Part shown: positions 51,793 to 60,780 of the stretch, in pieces
How positions within the stretch are numbered: position 1 is the stretch's first letter
Layout: the number at the start of each line of letters is the position of its first letter
Source: Anaerolineaceae bacterium
GTDB lineage: Bacteria; Chloroflexota; Anaerolineae; Aggregatilineales; Phototrophicaceae
Length of the DNA: 64,000 bases
Assembly: GCA_002699585.1 (NCBI GenBank)
Contig: PABP01000032.1
Location: 14,636-78,635, forward strand
Direction: 5' to 3'
Notes under the pieces: model-generated
What the model saw: only the letters and a program-made list of their open reading frames with translations
Told to the model about the DNA's origin: nothing
Database searches by the model: none
Program-made: the position numbers and the translations under genes

Positions 51793-54700
51793 TTAGAACA
51801 TTGCTAGCTGGGTGGGCAATTCTTCCTCTGTGCTTTGTTTCCGCACTAAAGGGCGCTTTGGGACAGATACCTCAGTTGGCTCATCTCCCGGAATTGCCAT
51901 CAGGTCGATTTTTCCACGCTTCCGCTTCTTGTCTGACTGCCGTGATGTGTGCTTTGCGGATGCCTGTAGTTCTTCATCTTGCATATCCTGTAACTTCTCG
52001 AAGATGCCGAGCTTGATGGGGGTGAGTCCCAACGCCTGTTTCGCCAGATCAACAATGGTCGCGGCGCTTTCGTCCTCACAACCCATGAAAACAAAGCGAT
52101 GTTGTTTCAGCCAGCCACGAACATGGCGTACCATACTCTCTTCGTGAACCGGATACTGACTAAAGTCCGGGTCGCGCATCCCAATGACTTTGTAAGTTTC
52201 ATCATCATTTTGCACACCATCGGTCAGGATCGTTAGCAGTTTTGCCTGTAACTTCGCCCGTTTCTTGTCGTCATGAATCAGGTGTACGGTATCCAGATAA
52301 CGTGTGACATATCGATGCAATTTGCCTGTCCCATCTGAGGACTTAGCGACAATTTCTCGAATTGGAGACGTATCTTCTTCAACCAGAACACCACCGAGTT
52401 CAATCGCAACCTGCACCAGTGGATCATCCTGGGTTACGGTGATTTCAGGCTCATCGTCTGCGACTTCGACATTCCAGTACGCCATATCTTCGGCATCAAT
52501 TTCACTCTGTCCCGCACTGACCTTGAACATCTCACTGGGATCGAGCAAGGCTTCTTCTTTGGCAATGGCATTCAACAAGGCTTCCTCAAACCCAGATTCC
52601 TGTTCCGTCAGGGCATCCAGACCTGTTAAACCCACATCACCGGTGAGCAATTTCGCGGCACGTTGTTTACGACTCATGAGCTGGACAGCTGTATGCTCCA
52701 TCGTCCCTTCCGCAAAAATGTAGTAGGTCTTACATTGCTCATGGGTCTGATTCAAGCGATAGGCGCGGGCGGCAGCTTGCATCATTGTCCCCAAGTTGAA
52801 CGTGATCTCGTGAAAGATCAGTGTCGGACTGAACAGCAGGTCGAGGCCAGTTTTGACTAACTCAGGGTTGGTGATGAGCACATTCATGCCTTTGGCACGT
52901 TCCGCTTCTATCACTTTTTCACGGCGCTCGGCACTGATGGTGTTCTTCAGGATGTAAGGCACCGCACCTGGCACATATTGGCGAATCAGCGACTCAATGC
53001 GTGGTTGGATGTCTTTGGTTGCCGTCTGACGCAGATAAACGACACAAGGACGATTGTTCGCCAGTTCTTGCTTGAGCAGGTCAATCAATGCCTGTTCTTT
53101 GGCGTAGACACGATCCTCGCCGTAAGACGGAATTTGTGTGACCATGTGCGGACGCTTTTCACCGGTGATGGGATGTTTGATGTTGTGGATGACCTCTGTA
53201 GGACGAAACGCCGCATTGATCCAGCCCATGCTCCATTGCAGATATGCGCCTCTAAAGGTCGTGTCTCCCTCCCAGCGCCGCTGAATTAAATAATCTTTGA
53301 GCAAGGAACGGGTACGATCATACTGGTCATAGGTGTCGGTATCCATCTCTACCGGAAGTGCAACTTCTTCATAGTCCGGCAAATTTTTACCTAAATCCGC
53401 CAAACTGAAGAAAATCGCATGATCCAGCACCTCAGCCACCAGCAAGGGGGAAATTCCGGGAGCCTCCTGATACGGGCGTTCATAGGTCGATGTACCCGTG
53501 AAAGCACCCGTATTGCTGTCGTAGGTTGGACGTTCTTCGACGACCTGCTCGCGCACGCCCATATCTGAAACCCAGCTTGATTCAGCCCGTCCACGCTGTT
53601 TGCCTGCACCCTCCAGCACACTCTGGAAACGACTTGACCCGCGTTCTTTACGACTCAAACGTTCGGCACCGCCCCAATTGTAACGTTGTCTGACACGCGG
53701 ATTGAGGTGATATTCTATATTGAAAAGCGACGAGGATTTACCGTTGAAGGGTGTACCCGTCATCGCCAGCACCTTCTGCGCCATGCCTGCCAATCTGCCG
53801 AATGACTCACCGTTGCCCGTATCGCCATTCGCCGCCTCGTGGATTTCATCCCAGACCAGCAGATAAACCCGATCTGGATAGACTTTTTTGAGGTATTCAT
53901 CGAGACGATAACGCGGATTCTTGGGGGCATATTTATGTCCGGGTTTCGGACGTGAACCGCGATCCCGTGCGTCTTGCCATAAGGGTGTCTGACAGACGAC
54001 ACAGGCACGTTTGCCCGATTTGAGCCAGCTTTCTGAAGCAGGCACACTGGTTCCCTTACGTTCCTGCATGACGGTACAACCACAATGCGGACATTTTGGC
54101 ACGCGCTGTTTGACGATGCGCTGGTTCGGTTCATAGCCTTCCGGTGTGGGTTGATTGTGTCGCCATAGGGCAACCGGTTCATTGTGCCAGACCACTGCGA
54201 CTTCACGACTGCATCCCAGCTTGGTCAGATCGCGCTTGATGAGACCGATTTTGGGAACACCTGCACCGATCTTTTCAGCGCGGGACATGAAACGCTTGAT
54301 ATCTTCGTGCCTATCCAATCTTTCAACTATGCTGTTTGGATGAATACTGAGCAACTCCCGTTTCCACTTATCAATCAGGTGAGGTGGTGCAACCACAAGA
54401 ACCACTTGATCTGCCCGCATATCATCGGCGATTTTCTGGACTGCACCCGATGCAATAGTGATTGCCACAGTGCCTCCCATCGCCGTTTTGCCCACACCCA
54501 TTTGGCCCACCAGCAGGATGCTATCGCGTTTTTCAAAGCCCTTCGTAATCGCGGCGATGACATGTTTTTGGGCAGCGTAGAGCGGATATTTGCCCTTTAA
54601 CTTGACTCTATCCAGAAAACGGCGGAGACCATTCATGTCGAACTGATAGGCTGGCGAGAACTTGTTGTTCAGGTAATTCGCCAGTACCTTCTTGTTGCTG

Positions 54701-55776
54701 GTGATGAACTCCAGTAACGCCTCATCGCCATCCATCTCGACCAGCGTACCATCTTCGGCAAGCAAAGTGAGTGTGGTAGAGGGTTTCAGACGGATGGTGG
54801 TTTTCTTGACCTGTCGCTCAGGATCATTGGGGTCAGATTCAACATCCACACGGGCAATCTGTTCGACATGCTGTGTCTTGCCACGAATGGCGACTGTGCC
54901 GTAGTTTTCGGTATCAATCACGGCACCATCTGCAACGCCAGCCGCCAACACCAAAGCCATGTGACCGGGGCGCGGTGCAACCACCGGTTCAATTTGTTCG
55001 GGTGCAGGTGGAATTTCCAGCAGTGCCTGAAAGCCATGCGATTTCCACGCACCCTGTTCTTCAATCAAGCGTAAGCCCTGCTGTTCATCGATCACATCGG
55101 GGGCAAAAACAAAGCGCGATAAAGGCTTGGGTGCAGGCAGTTTGTAAACAGGTTCAGTCTGAACCGTGAGCAGTTGTGGATCAGCTTTCTGTGCCATGAT
55201 CTTGTCATACAAAGCTTCTGGATTCGGATTCAAGCCTTTGACTGCGGCAACCACAATCTGATTGTATTCGTTCAAATGTTTGCCCGGTAGCGCCCAGACA
55301 TCTACCCGCTGACTGTTTTTGGACAAAAATGCGGCGGCATCCTCGGTCAGATGCTGGATATAGACTGCCCACAATATCAGACCACCATCCTGAATCCATT
55401 TCCAGGCATGACGCAGATAACGAAACTCCACACGCTTGTTACCAGAGCTAAGTGAATCATGGTCATACGGGGGATTGTACCAGCCGATGCTAAAGGCATT
55501 GTTGCTGGCAATCAGACGTTCCACATCACAGCGTACTGCCTGCTTGGGACCAAAACGCTCAATACATTTTGCTGCACGCTCTCCATCGAGTTCGTTGGCG
55601 TAGGGTGTGACATTCCATTGTTTGGCGGCAACTTCGAGAAATTCACCTTCACCCGCGAACGGATCGAGCAGACGATGAGCGGCGCTTGCTGGAGCGATAA
55701 GGGAGACAATTGCCTCGTGATGATGCGGTTCTATCGGCAGGAAGCCAAGTTTTTCTTTTGAGGTTAATCGAGCCAC
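51793..55776 (-). CDS. DNA methyltransferase-helicase fusion (DUF6094-like)
   Basis: 1327 residues from the GTG at 55776. GGAAAGGA lies ahead of it and MARLTSKEK is a normal DUF6094 start; the ATG at 55815 falls inside a terminator hairpin. The N-terminal methylase has LLDPFAGEGEFLEVA (SAM motif) and GWYNPPYDHD (catalytic NPPY, ~residue 100), so adenine N6 is the likely target. The SF2 helicase has Walker A GQMGVGKTAM (~residue 423), DEIHEA, a CPHCG...CVVC zinc-binding insert, TGTPFNG, and motif VI MMQAAARAYRLNQ. Such large fusions are typical of plasmid/ICE replication regions next to PRTRC genes. Confidence 0.8.
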   Translation of the reverse strand: MARLTSKEKLGFLPIEPHHHEAIVSLIAPASAAHRLLDPFAGEGEFLEVAAKQWNVTPYANELDGERAAKCIERFGPKQAVRCDVERLIASNNAFSIGWYNPPYDHDSLSSGNKRVEFRYLRHAWKWIQDGGLILWAVYIQHLTEDAAAFLSKNSQRVDVWALPGKHLNEYNQIVVAAVKGLNPNPEALYDKIMAQKADPQLLTVQTEPVYKLPAPKPLSRFVFAPDVIDEQQGLRLIEEQGAWKSHGFQALLEIPPAPEQIEPVVAPRPGHMALVLAAGVADGAVIDTENYGTVAIRGKTQHVEQIARVDVESDPNDPERQVKKTTIRLKPSTTLTLLAEDGTLVEMDGDEALLEFITSNKKVLANYLNNKFSPAYQFDMNGLRRFLDRVKLKGKYPLYAAQKHVIAAITKGFEKRDSILLVGQMGVGKTAMGGTVAITIASGAVQKIADDMRADQVVLVVAPPHLIDKWKRELLSIHPNSIVERLDRHEDIKRFMSRAEKIGAGVPKIGLIKRDLTKLGCSREVAVVWHNEPVALWRHNQPTPEGYEPNQRIVKQRVPKCPHCGCTVMQERKGTSVPASESWLKSGKRACVVCQTPLWQDARDRGSRPKPGHKYAPKNPRYRLDEYLKKVYPDRVYLLVWDEIHEAANGDTGNGESFGRLAGMAQKVLAMTGTPFNGKSSSLFNIEYHLNPRVRQRYNWGGAERLSRKERGSSRFQSVLEGAGKQRGRAESSWVSDMGVREQVVEERPTYDSNTGAFTGTSTYERPYQEAPGISPLLVAEVLDHAIFFSLADLGKNLPDYEEVALPVEMDTDTYDQYDRTRSLLKDYLIQRRWEGDTTFRGAYLQWSMGWINAAFRPTEVIHNIKHPITGEKRPHMVTQIPSYGEDRVYAKEQALIDLLKQELANNRPCVVYLRQTATKDIQPRIESLIRQYVPGAVPYILKNTISAERREKVIEAERAKGMNVLITNPELVKTGLDLLFSPTLIFHEITFNLGTMMQAAARAYRLNQTHEQCKTYYIFAEGTMEHTAVQLMSRKQRAAKLLTGDVGLTGLDALTEQESGFEEALLNAIAKEEALLDPSEMFKVSAGQSEIDAEDMAYWNVEVADDEPEITVTQDDPLVQVAIELGGVLVEEDTSPIREIVAKSSDGTGKLHRYVTRYLDTVHLIHDDKKRAKLQAKLLTILTDGVQNDDETYKVIGMRDPDFSQYPVHEESMVRHVRGWLKQHRFVFMGCEDESAATIVDLAKQALGLTPIKLGIFEKLQDMQDEELQASAKHTSRQSDKKRKRGKIDLMAIPGDEPTEVSVPKRPLVRKQSTEEELPTQLAMF

Positions 55777-55797
55777 GTTACAGTCCTTTCCAGAATC

Positions 55798-55829
55798 AAA
55801 AACAGCCACCTGCATTGAACACGTGGCTG
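55798..55829 (-). terminator. hairpin plus T-run ahead of the methylase-helicase gene
   Basis: On the minus strand CAGCCAC (55829-55823) pairs with GTGGCTG (55809-55803), followed by TTTTT (55802-55798). It sits between the end of the 617-residue gene and the real start of the methylase-helicase gene. It is a good intrinsic terminator or attenuator and argues against the ATG at 55815 as start. Confidence 0.75.
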
Positions 55830-55854
55830 TGAGTTATCTTATATACAGAAGGGC

Positions 55855-57708
55855 TTAGAGGTTTTGCGGTAGCCTGATGATGTTTTGAGCCAATCCGCCC
55901 GTGATGAGCCGTGTCCATCCGCTATCATCCAGTGAGATCGTCCAGAGCTTGAGATCACCTCCAGTGCGTGTCGGACGAAGCAATATCGCCCGTTGTCCAG
56001 CATCCCACAGATAGGCTGTCCATTCCGGGAACACAGGCACTTTGACGAGTTTTGTGATGTGCTGACGCAGTTGCGCCATTGCCTGCTCATCGGATACATG
56101 AATCATGAAGGTTGTGCTGGCTCCACCATAGTTCGGCTGGGTGAGCAGTTCATGACAGAGAATCAGTGATGTGAATTTGGCTTCAGGAATATTCTGCATG
56201 AATGCCGAATACATGCCTGTATTGCCTTCACCCGCGGTGAGTTCGACGCTTGGAGCATCCCACGGAACACAAGACACAATGTCGCCTTTACTAAGTTTGG
56301 CTCGAATGGCTTCTACTGCCATGCGCGGGCCACCCATATTGAGGTAGACGCAGATGCCATCATGGATACCGTATCCGTAGCACCAAACACTTCCCGTGAT
56401 ACTTCCGGTCAATTCGCCACAAGCGGATTGCGGAATACTATGCAACTGACGTTTATTAGCTGAAGAGCCATTGGATGACTGTAAGACAGGTAGTGCTTCA
56501 ATCTTTGTCTGACGCACTGCTGTGATAACCGCATCCTCTTCTTTACCCTCAGATACATCCAGATTAGGCTTGATAATGCGGATTTTGGGTTGATCTTCTT
56601 CGGTATCGTCCGCTTTGTCCGACAGCAATTCGATATCTTCAATGGCTTCCGGCTGACGCCCACTTTCGAGCAAATTTCGCTTGATTTCTATGTCAGACAG
56701 TGGCGATACAGCACCCGGTGGAACCACGCTACCGTGAGTGATACGAATACCCGCTATCGGTTCCAGACTGCTCAGTTCGCGCTCGAAAAACCAGCCTGTG
56801 CCAATGCCCGTGAAGTCCACGTCGTAGCTCCAGCCATGTTTACTGTTTCGATTGTACAGACGGGTGATAACACCACTCGTTCCAGTTGGAACAACTTTGC
56901 CATCCGGCGTTTCCAGATCGTGACGTGCATAGACAGTTTCGTTCAAATCGAACAAACGCGGTGGATGCTCCGGTTGTGGTGTCGATTGTTGCTCATTGAC
57001 CCGCAATCCAAGAACCTCAGCAGCTTCTTCAATCGAGCAAGGATCGTGGTTATCCTCATTTGCAGTTATGGTTGCTTCTAGCTGGTCGATGAGTTGCTGA
57101 ATCGCATCCGGTAAAGTCACACCGATGAAGTACCAACTTTTTCGCTTCTTTGACCAGCGACAACCCCAGCGTTTCAACAGCTCACGATGCGGGTAGGTAT
57201 CGCCGCGAATCCAGTGCCATGGCGTGTCCGACGGGCTACGCTGGCTTTTTTCAACCGTGATACCAGCAATCGCTGATTCAGCTTCACCTGTACTTGCTGA
57301 CACAATCAGCATACCGATTGGATTGAAATCAGGACCGGAACGCCCAATTATTGGGGTGTACTCAGCATGATTGAAATTTGGAAATTCCTGCCAGGCATTC
57401 TCTTGCCAGCGATACACGGCTGGACGATGCGTTTTGCGGGTAATCACTTCGGCTTTTGCCAGTTCTTCATCCGTGATTTTGAGCAGGATGTATCCGTGAC
57501 GAACGGTGACTTCCGTATCAATCTGGATGTAATGATAGGAAGCGTGTTTAGAAGAAACATCGCGTGCCTGATCGCCATATAATGCCAGCAGTACCGCACT
57601 GGCGGCTGACGAATAACCCATTTTGTAGGCACTAATGGTTTGCCCGGTGTGCGGATGTTTGACGCGCTGACTACCATAAGTCGATAACGCAATAATGATC
57701 GAAGCCAT
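55855..57708 (-). CDS. hypothetical protein of the replication region
   Basis: A 617-residue soluble protein. Possible domains: an N-terminal alpha/beta region, a segment resembling small DNA/RNA-binding inserts (HRELLKRWGCRWSKKRKSWY, FIGVTLPDAIQQLIDQLEAT), a beta-rich region with KOW/SH3-like features (TVYARHDLETPDGKVVPTGT, GVITRLYNRNSKHGWSYDVD), and a C-terminal alpha/beta part. No catalytic motif recognised. It lies 2 bp downstream of the RNase H gene, so they form one transcript ended by the terminator at 55798-55829. Confidence 0.55.
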   Translation of the reverse strand: MASIIIALSTYGSQRVKHPHTGQTISAYKMGYSSAASAVLLALYGDQARDVSSKHASYHYIQIDTEVTVRHGYILLKITDEELAKAEVITRKTHRPAVYRWQENAWQEFPNFNHAEYTPIIGRSGPDFNPIGMLIVSASTGEAESAIAGITVEKSQRSPSDTPWHWIRGDTYPHRELLKRWGCRWSKKRKSWYFIGVTLPDAIQQLIDQLEATITANEDNHDPCSIEEAAEVLGLRVNEQQSTPQPEHPPRLFDLNETVYARHDLETPDGKVVPTGTSGVITRLYNRNSKHGWSYDVDFTGIGTGWFFERELSSLEPIAGIRITHGSVVPPGAVSPLSDIEIKRNLLESGRQPEAIEDIELLSDKADDTEEDQPKIRIIKPNLDVSEGKEEDAVITAVRQTKIEALPVLQSSNGSSANKRQLHSIPQSACGELTGSITGSVWCYGYGIHDGICVYLNMGGPRMAVEAIRAKLSKGDIVSCVPWDAPSVELTAGEGNTGMYSAFMQNIPEAKFTSLILCHELLTQPNYGGASTTFMIHVSDEQAMAQLRQHITKLVKVPVFPEWTAYLWDAGQRAILLRPTRTGGDLKLWTISLDDSGWTRLITGGLAQNIIRLPQNL

Positions 57709-57710
57709 GA

Positions 57711-58598
57711 TTAGACCTCCATACCAAAATTGATGAGATGAGCATCCTTACCGCGTTGGGTCGCGTAGTCATAGCCTGCTTTTGTACCGGGACTGTCGCC
57801 ATCCCATACGAAGAGACCAATTTGAGCCTGATCGACCAGCCAGCGATCCCGTACCGTGTAACGATTGAGCAAATGCCCGCCCGATGCGCGATAGGTATCC
57901 CGATGCACTTTGACATAGCTACCATGTTTGCATCCACCATTGCGCGGAAAATTACCTGCACCTGCGACGATCACCGGTATCTGCAAGCGACGGCATTCAC
58001 GAACAACCACCATATCCACACCCTTCGGATTGTCTCCAACCAGAATAGTGAAGCCTTTATCGTGAGCACGACGTACTGCTCGCCTGGCATAATCCAGCAT
58101 TTGTGGGGTGGCATCCCGACTGCCTGCAATCATCAAATGTGTGGTTTGTTGAGTCGATTTCGTCGTCGATGTCATACCATGATTGAGACGTGCTTCCTGT
58201 GCCAGTCCATCTGCTTCCACATTCTGCTCACGTGGAATCCACTTCACCGTGACTGTATGAGTTTGAAGCAAAGTCTGAACTGCTTCCCATAGCTCACGAT
58301 TGGCGACGGGCTGTTTGGCAGCCGTCTGCCAGCCCCGTGCAATCCAATCTGGCAACCATTCATTGATACCACGTGAGACATATTTCGAGTCTGTGTAGAG
58401 AGTGACAGTCTGGTTCGCTTCTTTGAGCGCGTTCAGTCCGTTCACCACTGCCGTTAATTCCATTGCATTGACCGTTGTATCCGCGACACTGCCACTCAGC
58501 ACTTTGCGATGCTCACCGCAACGTAGGACAACAGCCCAACCACCGATCCGTGTCTGTGTCTGACAAGAACCATCTGTGTAGATCGTGATTTCATTCAT
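57711..58598 (-). CDS. rnhA: RNase HI fused to a SLOG/DUF2493-like domain
   Basis: 295 residues from the ATG at 58598, chosen because AGGAG precedes it and MNEITIYTDGSC is the standard RNase HI start; the longer open frame from 58787 runs through a terminator. The catalytic acidic residues are present: YTDGSC (D), NAMELTAV (E), YTDSKYV (D), VEADGLAQ (D). From ~residue 160 a SLOG/YspA-like Rossmann domain follows (LMIAGSRDATPQM, ILVGDNPKGVDMVVVREC, VAGAGNFP). RNase HI removes RNA from RNA-DNA hybrids, for example replication primers. SLOG domains bind nucleotides, so the fusion may couple nucleotide sensing to primer or R-loop removal (inference). Confidence 0.85.
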   Translation of the reverse strand: MNEITIYTDGSCQTQTRIGGWAVVLRCGEHRKVLSGSVADTTVNAMELTAVVNGLNALKEANQTVTLYTDSKYVSRGINEWLPDWIARGWQTAAKQPVANRELWEAVQTLLQTHTVTVKWIPREQNVEADGLAQEARLNHGMTSTTKSTQQTTHLMIAGSRDATPQMLDYARRAVRRAHDKGFTILVGDNPKGVDMVVVRECRRLQIPVIVAGAGNFPRNGGCKHGSYVKVHRDTYRASGGHLLNRYTVRDRWLVDQAQIGLFVWDGDSPGTKAGYDYATQRGKDAHLINFGMEV

Positions 58599-58637
58599 AT
58601 CACAGCTCCTGAAATGCAAAATGTAATGTTTAAGCGT

Positions 58638-58677
58638 AAAAAAAACGCGACTCACAATCCGTAGATCATGAGCCGCG
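58638..58677 (-). terminator. intrinsic terminator upstream of rnhA
   Basis: On the minus strand CGCGGCTCA (58677-58669) pairs with TGAGTCGCG (58654-58646). All nine pairs form only on this strand (one G.U). It is followed by eight T (58645-58638). It ends transcription coming from higher coordinates, 40 bases before the rnhA start, so rnhA needs its own promoter inside a short gap or regulated readthrough. Confidence 0.8.
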
Positions 58678-58726
58678 AGAAATGTCAGAAATTTGTGTTT
58701 CATACCGCCCGATGTGTGCTGAACCC

Positions 58727-59345
58727 GTATATCTGTGACATATACCGATTCGTGTTTCACGCGCCTGAATGCGCCCCGGCTTCGCACGAACGAAGACCTC
58801 GAGACGTTGGCTTTTCCAGTCTGATGGAGTCACATTCCACCAACATCCACGACGGCTAGCACCACCCAATCGGATTATTGGGGGCGGGAATGGCAGTGCG
58901 GATCAGAGCGATCATCTCTAGGAGACCGTCGGGGCACAATGGCTCCGGGAAAACTTACAGTGCGCCCTTTCGAGCTAACACGGCCTGGCTAACGGTTCAT
59001 CCGTCTGATCGGATATATCCAGCTCTGCATTTGTTAAGTGCCGACTTACACATCAGGTAAACCACGTCTGGGCGCACGTCCTGTCACCCGTAGGGCGAGG
59101 GGGTTTTCTGGTGAGCGTAAGCGGCACAAGCCAGGAAGAAAATCCCCTCGAAGCTCTGCTTTGACAGGAGGGGCTGGCGTGGTCTGATGTGTTGGAAGTC
59201 GGCACAAAATGCTAGAGATGAGATCGAGCAGAGGATGTGAAGCCAGAAGAAGTAAAGCGAAAGGGGGAAAAAATGGATGAGCCAGGGTTAACCGTTCGGG
59301 AATTGAATGGCGACCCGCTGACCAGCACGCGCACAAAACAGAAGG
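58727..59345 (+). ncRNA. candidate large structured RNA region 2 (long-range helix and pseudoknotted domain)
   Basis: A gene-free stretch with many helices: 58727-58732/58740-58745; 58749-58754/58785-58790; 58865-58870/58877-58882; 58930-58935/58942-58947 (G.U pair favours plus strand); 58972-58976/59021-59025 enclosing ACGG/CCGT at 58992-59004. A 25-bp long-range helix is formed by 59038-59056 plus 59061-59066 pairing with 59178-59192 plus 59196-59205. Inside it are 59080-59086/59162-59168, mini-hairpin CCC-GTA-GGG (59087-59095), stem 59096-59109/59137-59150 (14 bp, one plus-strand G.U) with apical GGC-ACAA-GCC (59123-59132), and loop GAGC (59113-59116) pairing with GCTC (59153-59156). GGCACAA occurs three times. 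It shares GCTGACCAGCACGC (59317-59330) with region 1. Confidence 0.7.
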
Positions 59346-59409
59346 CTATCAATTTCTACTCTTCAAAAATAACGCTCTTGTTGTATAGGAGATGGCAATA
59401 GAGGATTTT

Positions 59410-59440
59410 GGGGTGCATTAGACACTTTGGTAGGCACCCC
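59410..59440. terminator. GC-rich hairpin after the thioredoxin gene
   Basis: GGGGTGC (59410-59416) pairs with GCACCCC (59434-59440) with a 17-base loop. It lies between RNA region 2 (plus) and the stop of the thioredoxin gene (minus), so it may end either transcript, but it lacks a T-run on both sides. Confidence 0.45.
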
Positions 59441-59460
59441 GAATGTTATGACAGAAGTTG

Positions 59461-59802
59461 TCAAATGTGTGGAGCAAATTTACTGAGGATCTGCGCTTTG
59501 GGTTTATAGCCTGTGACTCGATCAATCACTGCGCCATCTTTGAAGAGTAAAAGCGATGGGATTCCCATCACATTATACGTGGTCACAAGCTCAGGATTGG
59601 CATCCGCATCGACTTTCACAACGCGCAGTTTGCCATCGTATTCGTCAGCAATTTCATTGACAATCGGTGCTACCATCTTACAAGGACCACACCACTCTGC
59701 CCAGAAGTCTACGAGTACCGGAGTAGGGCTATCCAGTACCACATCCTCCCAAGTTGCTTCGTTTACATCCTGTGCTTTACTGCCCATCTCCATTATCTCC
59801 AT
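59461..59802 (-). CDS. trxA: thioredoxin
   Basis: A 113-residue thioredoxin with the redox centre WCGPCK (W37, C38, C41) and the conserved VDFWAEWCGPCK...APIVNEIADEYDGK...KVDADANPEL, the cis-Pro in GIPSLLLFKDG and Gly in VTGYKPK. It overlaps the end of the upstream CCPF-protein gene by 26 bp and belongs to the MerR-controlled operon that starts at 60722. It probably supplies reducing power for thiol or metal stress. Confidence 0.92.
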   Translation of the reverse strand: MEIMEMGSKAQDVNEATWEDVVLDSPTPVLVDFWAEWCGPCKMVAPIVNEIADEYDGKLRVVKVDADANPELVTTYNVMGIPSLLLFKDGAVIDRVTGYKPKAQILSKFAPHI

Positions 59803-60256
59803 TGCTAGAGGTTAGCATGTTAACTGTATTCGCTACTTCAATCGCAGCATTCACCGAATCAATATCTTTGGCATTGGAAACGTTAAATCCAGCAGCCGTA
59901 GCCACCTCGACATCAAGCATGTTGAATTCCTCAATAGAAGCCCGCAGGAACTCTTTTGCGCCTTCACCACCAGTGAAACTAAGCCAGAAGGGTTCGCCAG
60001 TTCGCTCAACATCAAGGGTGAAATGCAGGAATGGACAGCATAGTCTTTCCATCGTGAGGTCTTCAGCGATAATCATCAGCATTTCTGCTGTACCGGGCAG
60101 ACGGAAAGCATAACCCCCTGGTAGTTCGCGGATTTCCTCAATCGCTGAGTACATTTGTTTTCCCACAATCATCCAGCGTTCTTGTTGTTGAGCACTCAAA
60201 GCATGGGGATCACAGGCAATCGGAATAGCTTCAATGGGTGTTGTATGTAGTTGCAT
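59777..60256 (-). CDS. small CCPF-motif protein (paralogue of 60327-60722)
   Basis: A 159-residue protein. The shared core is ALSAQQQERWMIVGKQM, IRELPGGYAFRLPG, MERLCCPFLHFTLDVE and FWLSFTGGEGAKEFLRASI. The vicinal Cys pair in ERLCCPF is conserved in the upstream paralogue and suggests binding of soft metals or redox chemistry. Similar small proteins are commonly seen beside MerR regulators (from memory), but their function is not established. No membrane segment. Second gene in the operon after 60722. Confidence 0.65.
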   Translation of the reverse strand: MQLHTTPIEAIPIACDPHALSAQQQERWMIVGKQMYSAIEEIRELPGGYAFRLPGTAEMLMIIAEDLTMERLCCPFLHFTLDVERTGEPFWLSFTGGEGAKEFLRASIEEFNMLDVEVATAAGFNVSNAKDIDSVNAAIEVANTVNMLTSSNGDNGDGQ

Positions 60257-60326
60257 GATCTTGCCTTTCTTATTTTGTTATTTGACTGACTTGATATTTG
60301 ATAAAACTAGATAAACCCTGTTGACA

Positions 60327-60722
60327 CTAGCTGTTTGAATTAGCGCTTGCTTCGTCGTAAATCGTTTGTAACGCATCCATTGTGGGAAAATCGCCCGACT
60401 CAAGCATCGGGAGTAGTTCCAGCTTAATTAATTCCTTGACTCCCTCCGTACCACTCACTTCGATCCAGAATTGTTCTCCAACAATCAATGTGAAAGTGAA
60501 GAATGGACAACAGAGACGTTCGTTGGCGATCCATTTCGTGGCTTTGTGAAGCATGATTGTGTCCAGTGGCAAGCGGAATCCGTATCCATCTGCCAATTCT
60601 CTGGTTTCCAGTATGGTTGACGACGAGAAAAGTTCCTTTGCAAGCAATCCGTGTGCCTCGCGTTCATCTGGATGAATGGCAGCAGGATTGCAAGCGATAA
60701 TTTGGTCGTTCTGTTCTGACAT
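60327..60722 (-). CDS. small CCPF-motif protein
   Basis: A 131-residue paralogue of the next gene: HPDEREAHGLLAKELFSSST, RELADGYGFRLPLDT, NERLCCPFFTFTL, FWIEVSGTEGVKELIKLEL. The Cys-Cys pair is conserved. First gene of the operon driven by the MerR-type promoter at 60781-60811, about 60 bases upstream. Confidence 0.65.
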   Translation of the reverse strand: MSEQNDQIIACNPAAIHPDEREAHGLLAKELFSSSTILETRELADGYGFRLPLDTIMLHKATKWIANERLCCPFFTFTLIVGEQFWIEVSGTEGVKELIKLELLPMLESGDFPTMDALQTIYDEASANSNS

Positions 60723-60780
60723 GTTTTATCTCCTCAATGTAAATAGAGTGATTCAGAAGGCTTTTACCAGCCTTAAAAAT

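Noticed and set aside
58669-58869. Upstream extension of rnhA to the ATG at 58787
   Set aside because: It would run through an intrinsic terminator hairpin with eight T; the ATG at 58598 has a good ribosome binding site and starts exactly at the RNase HI domain.
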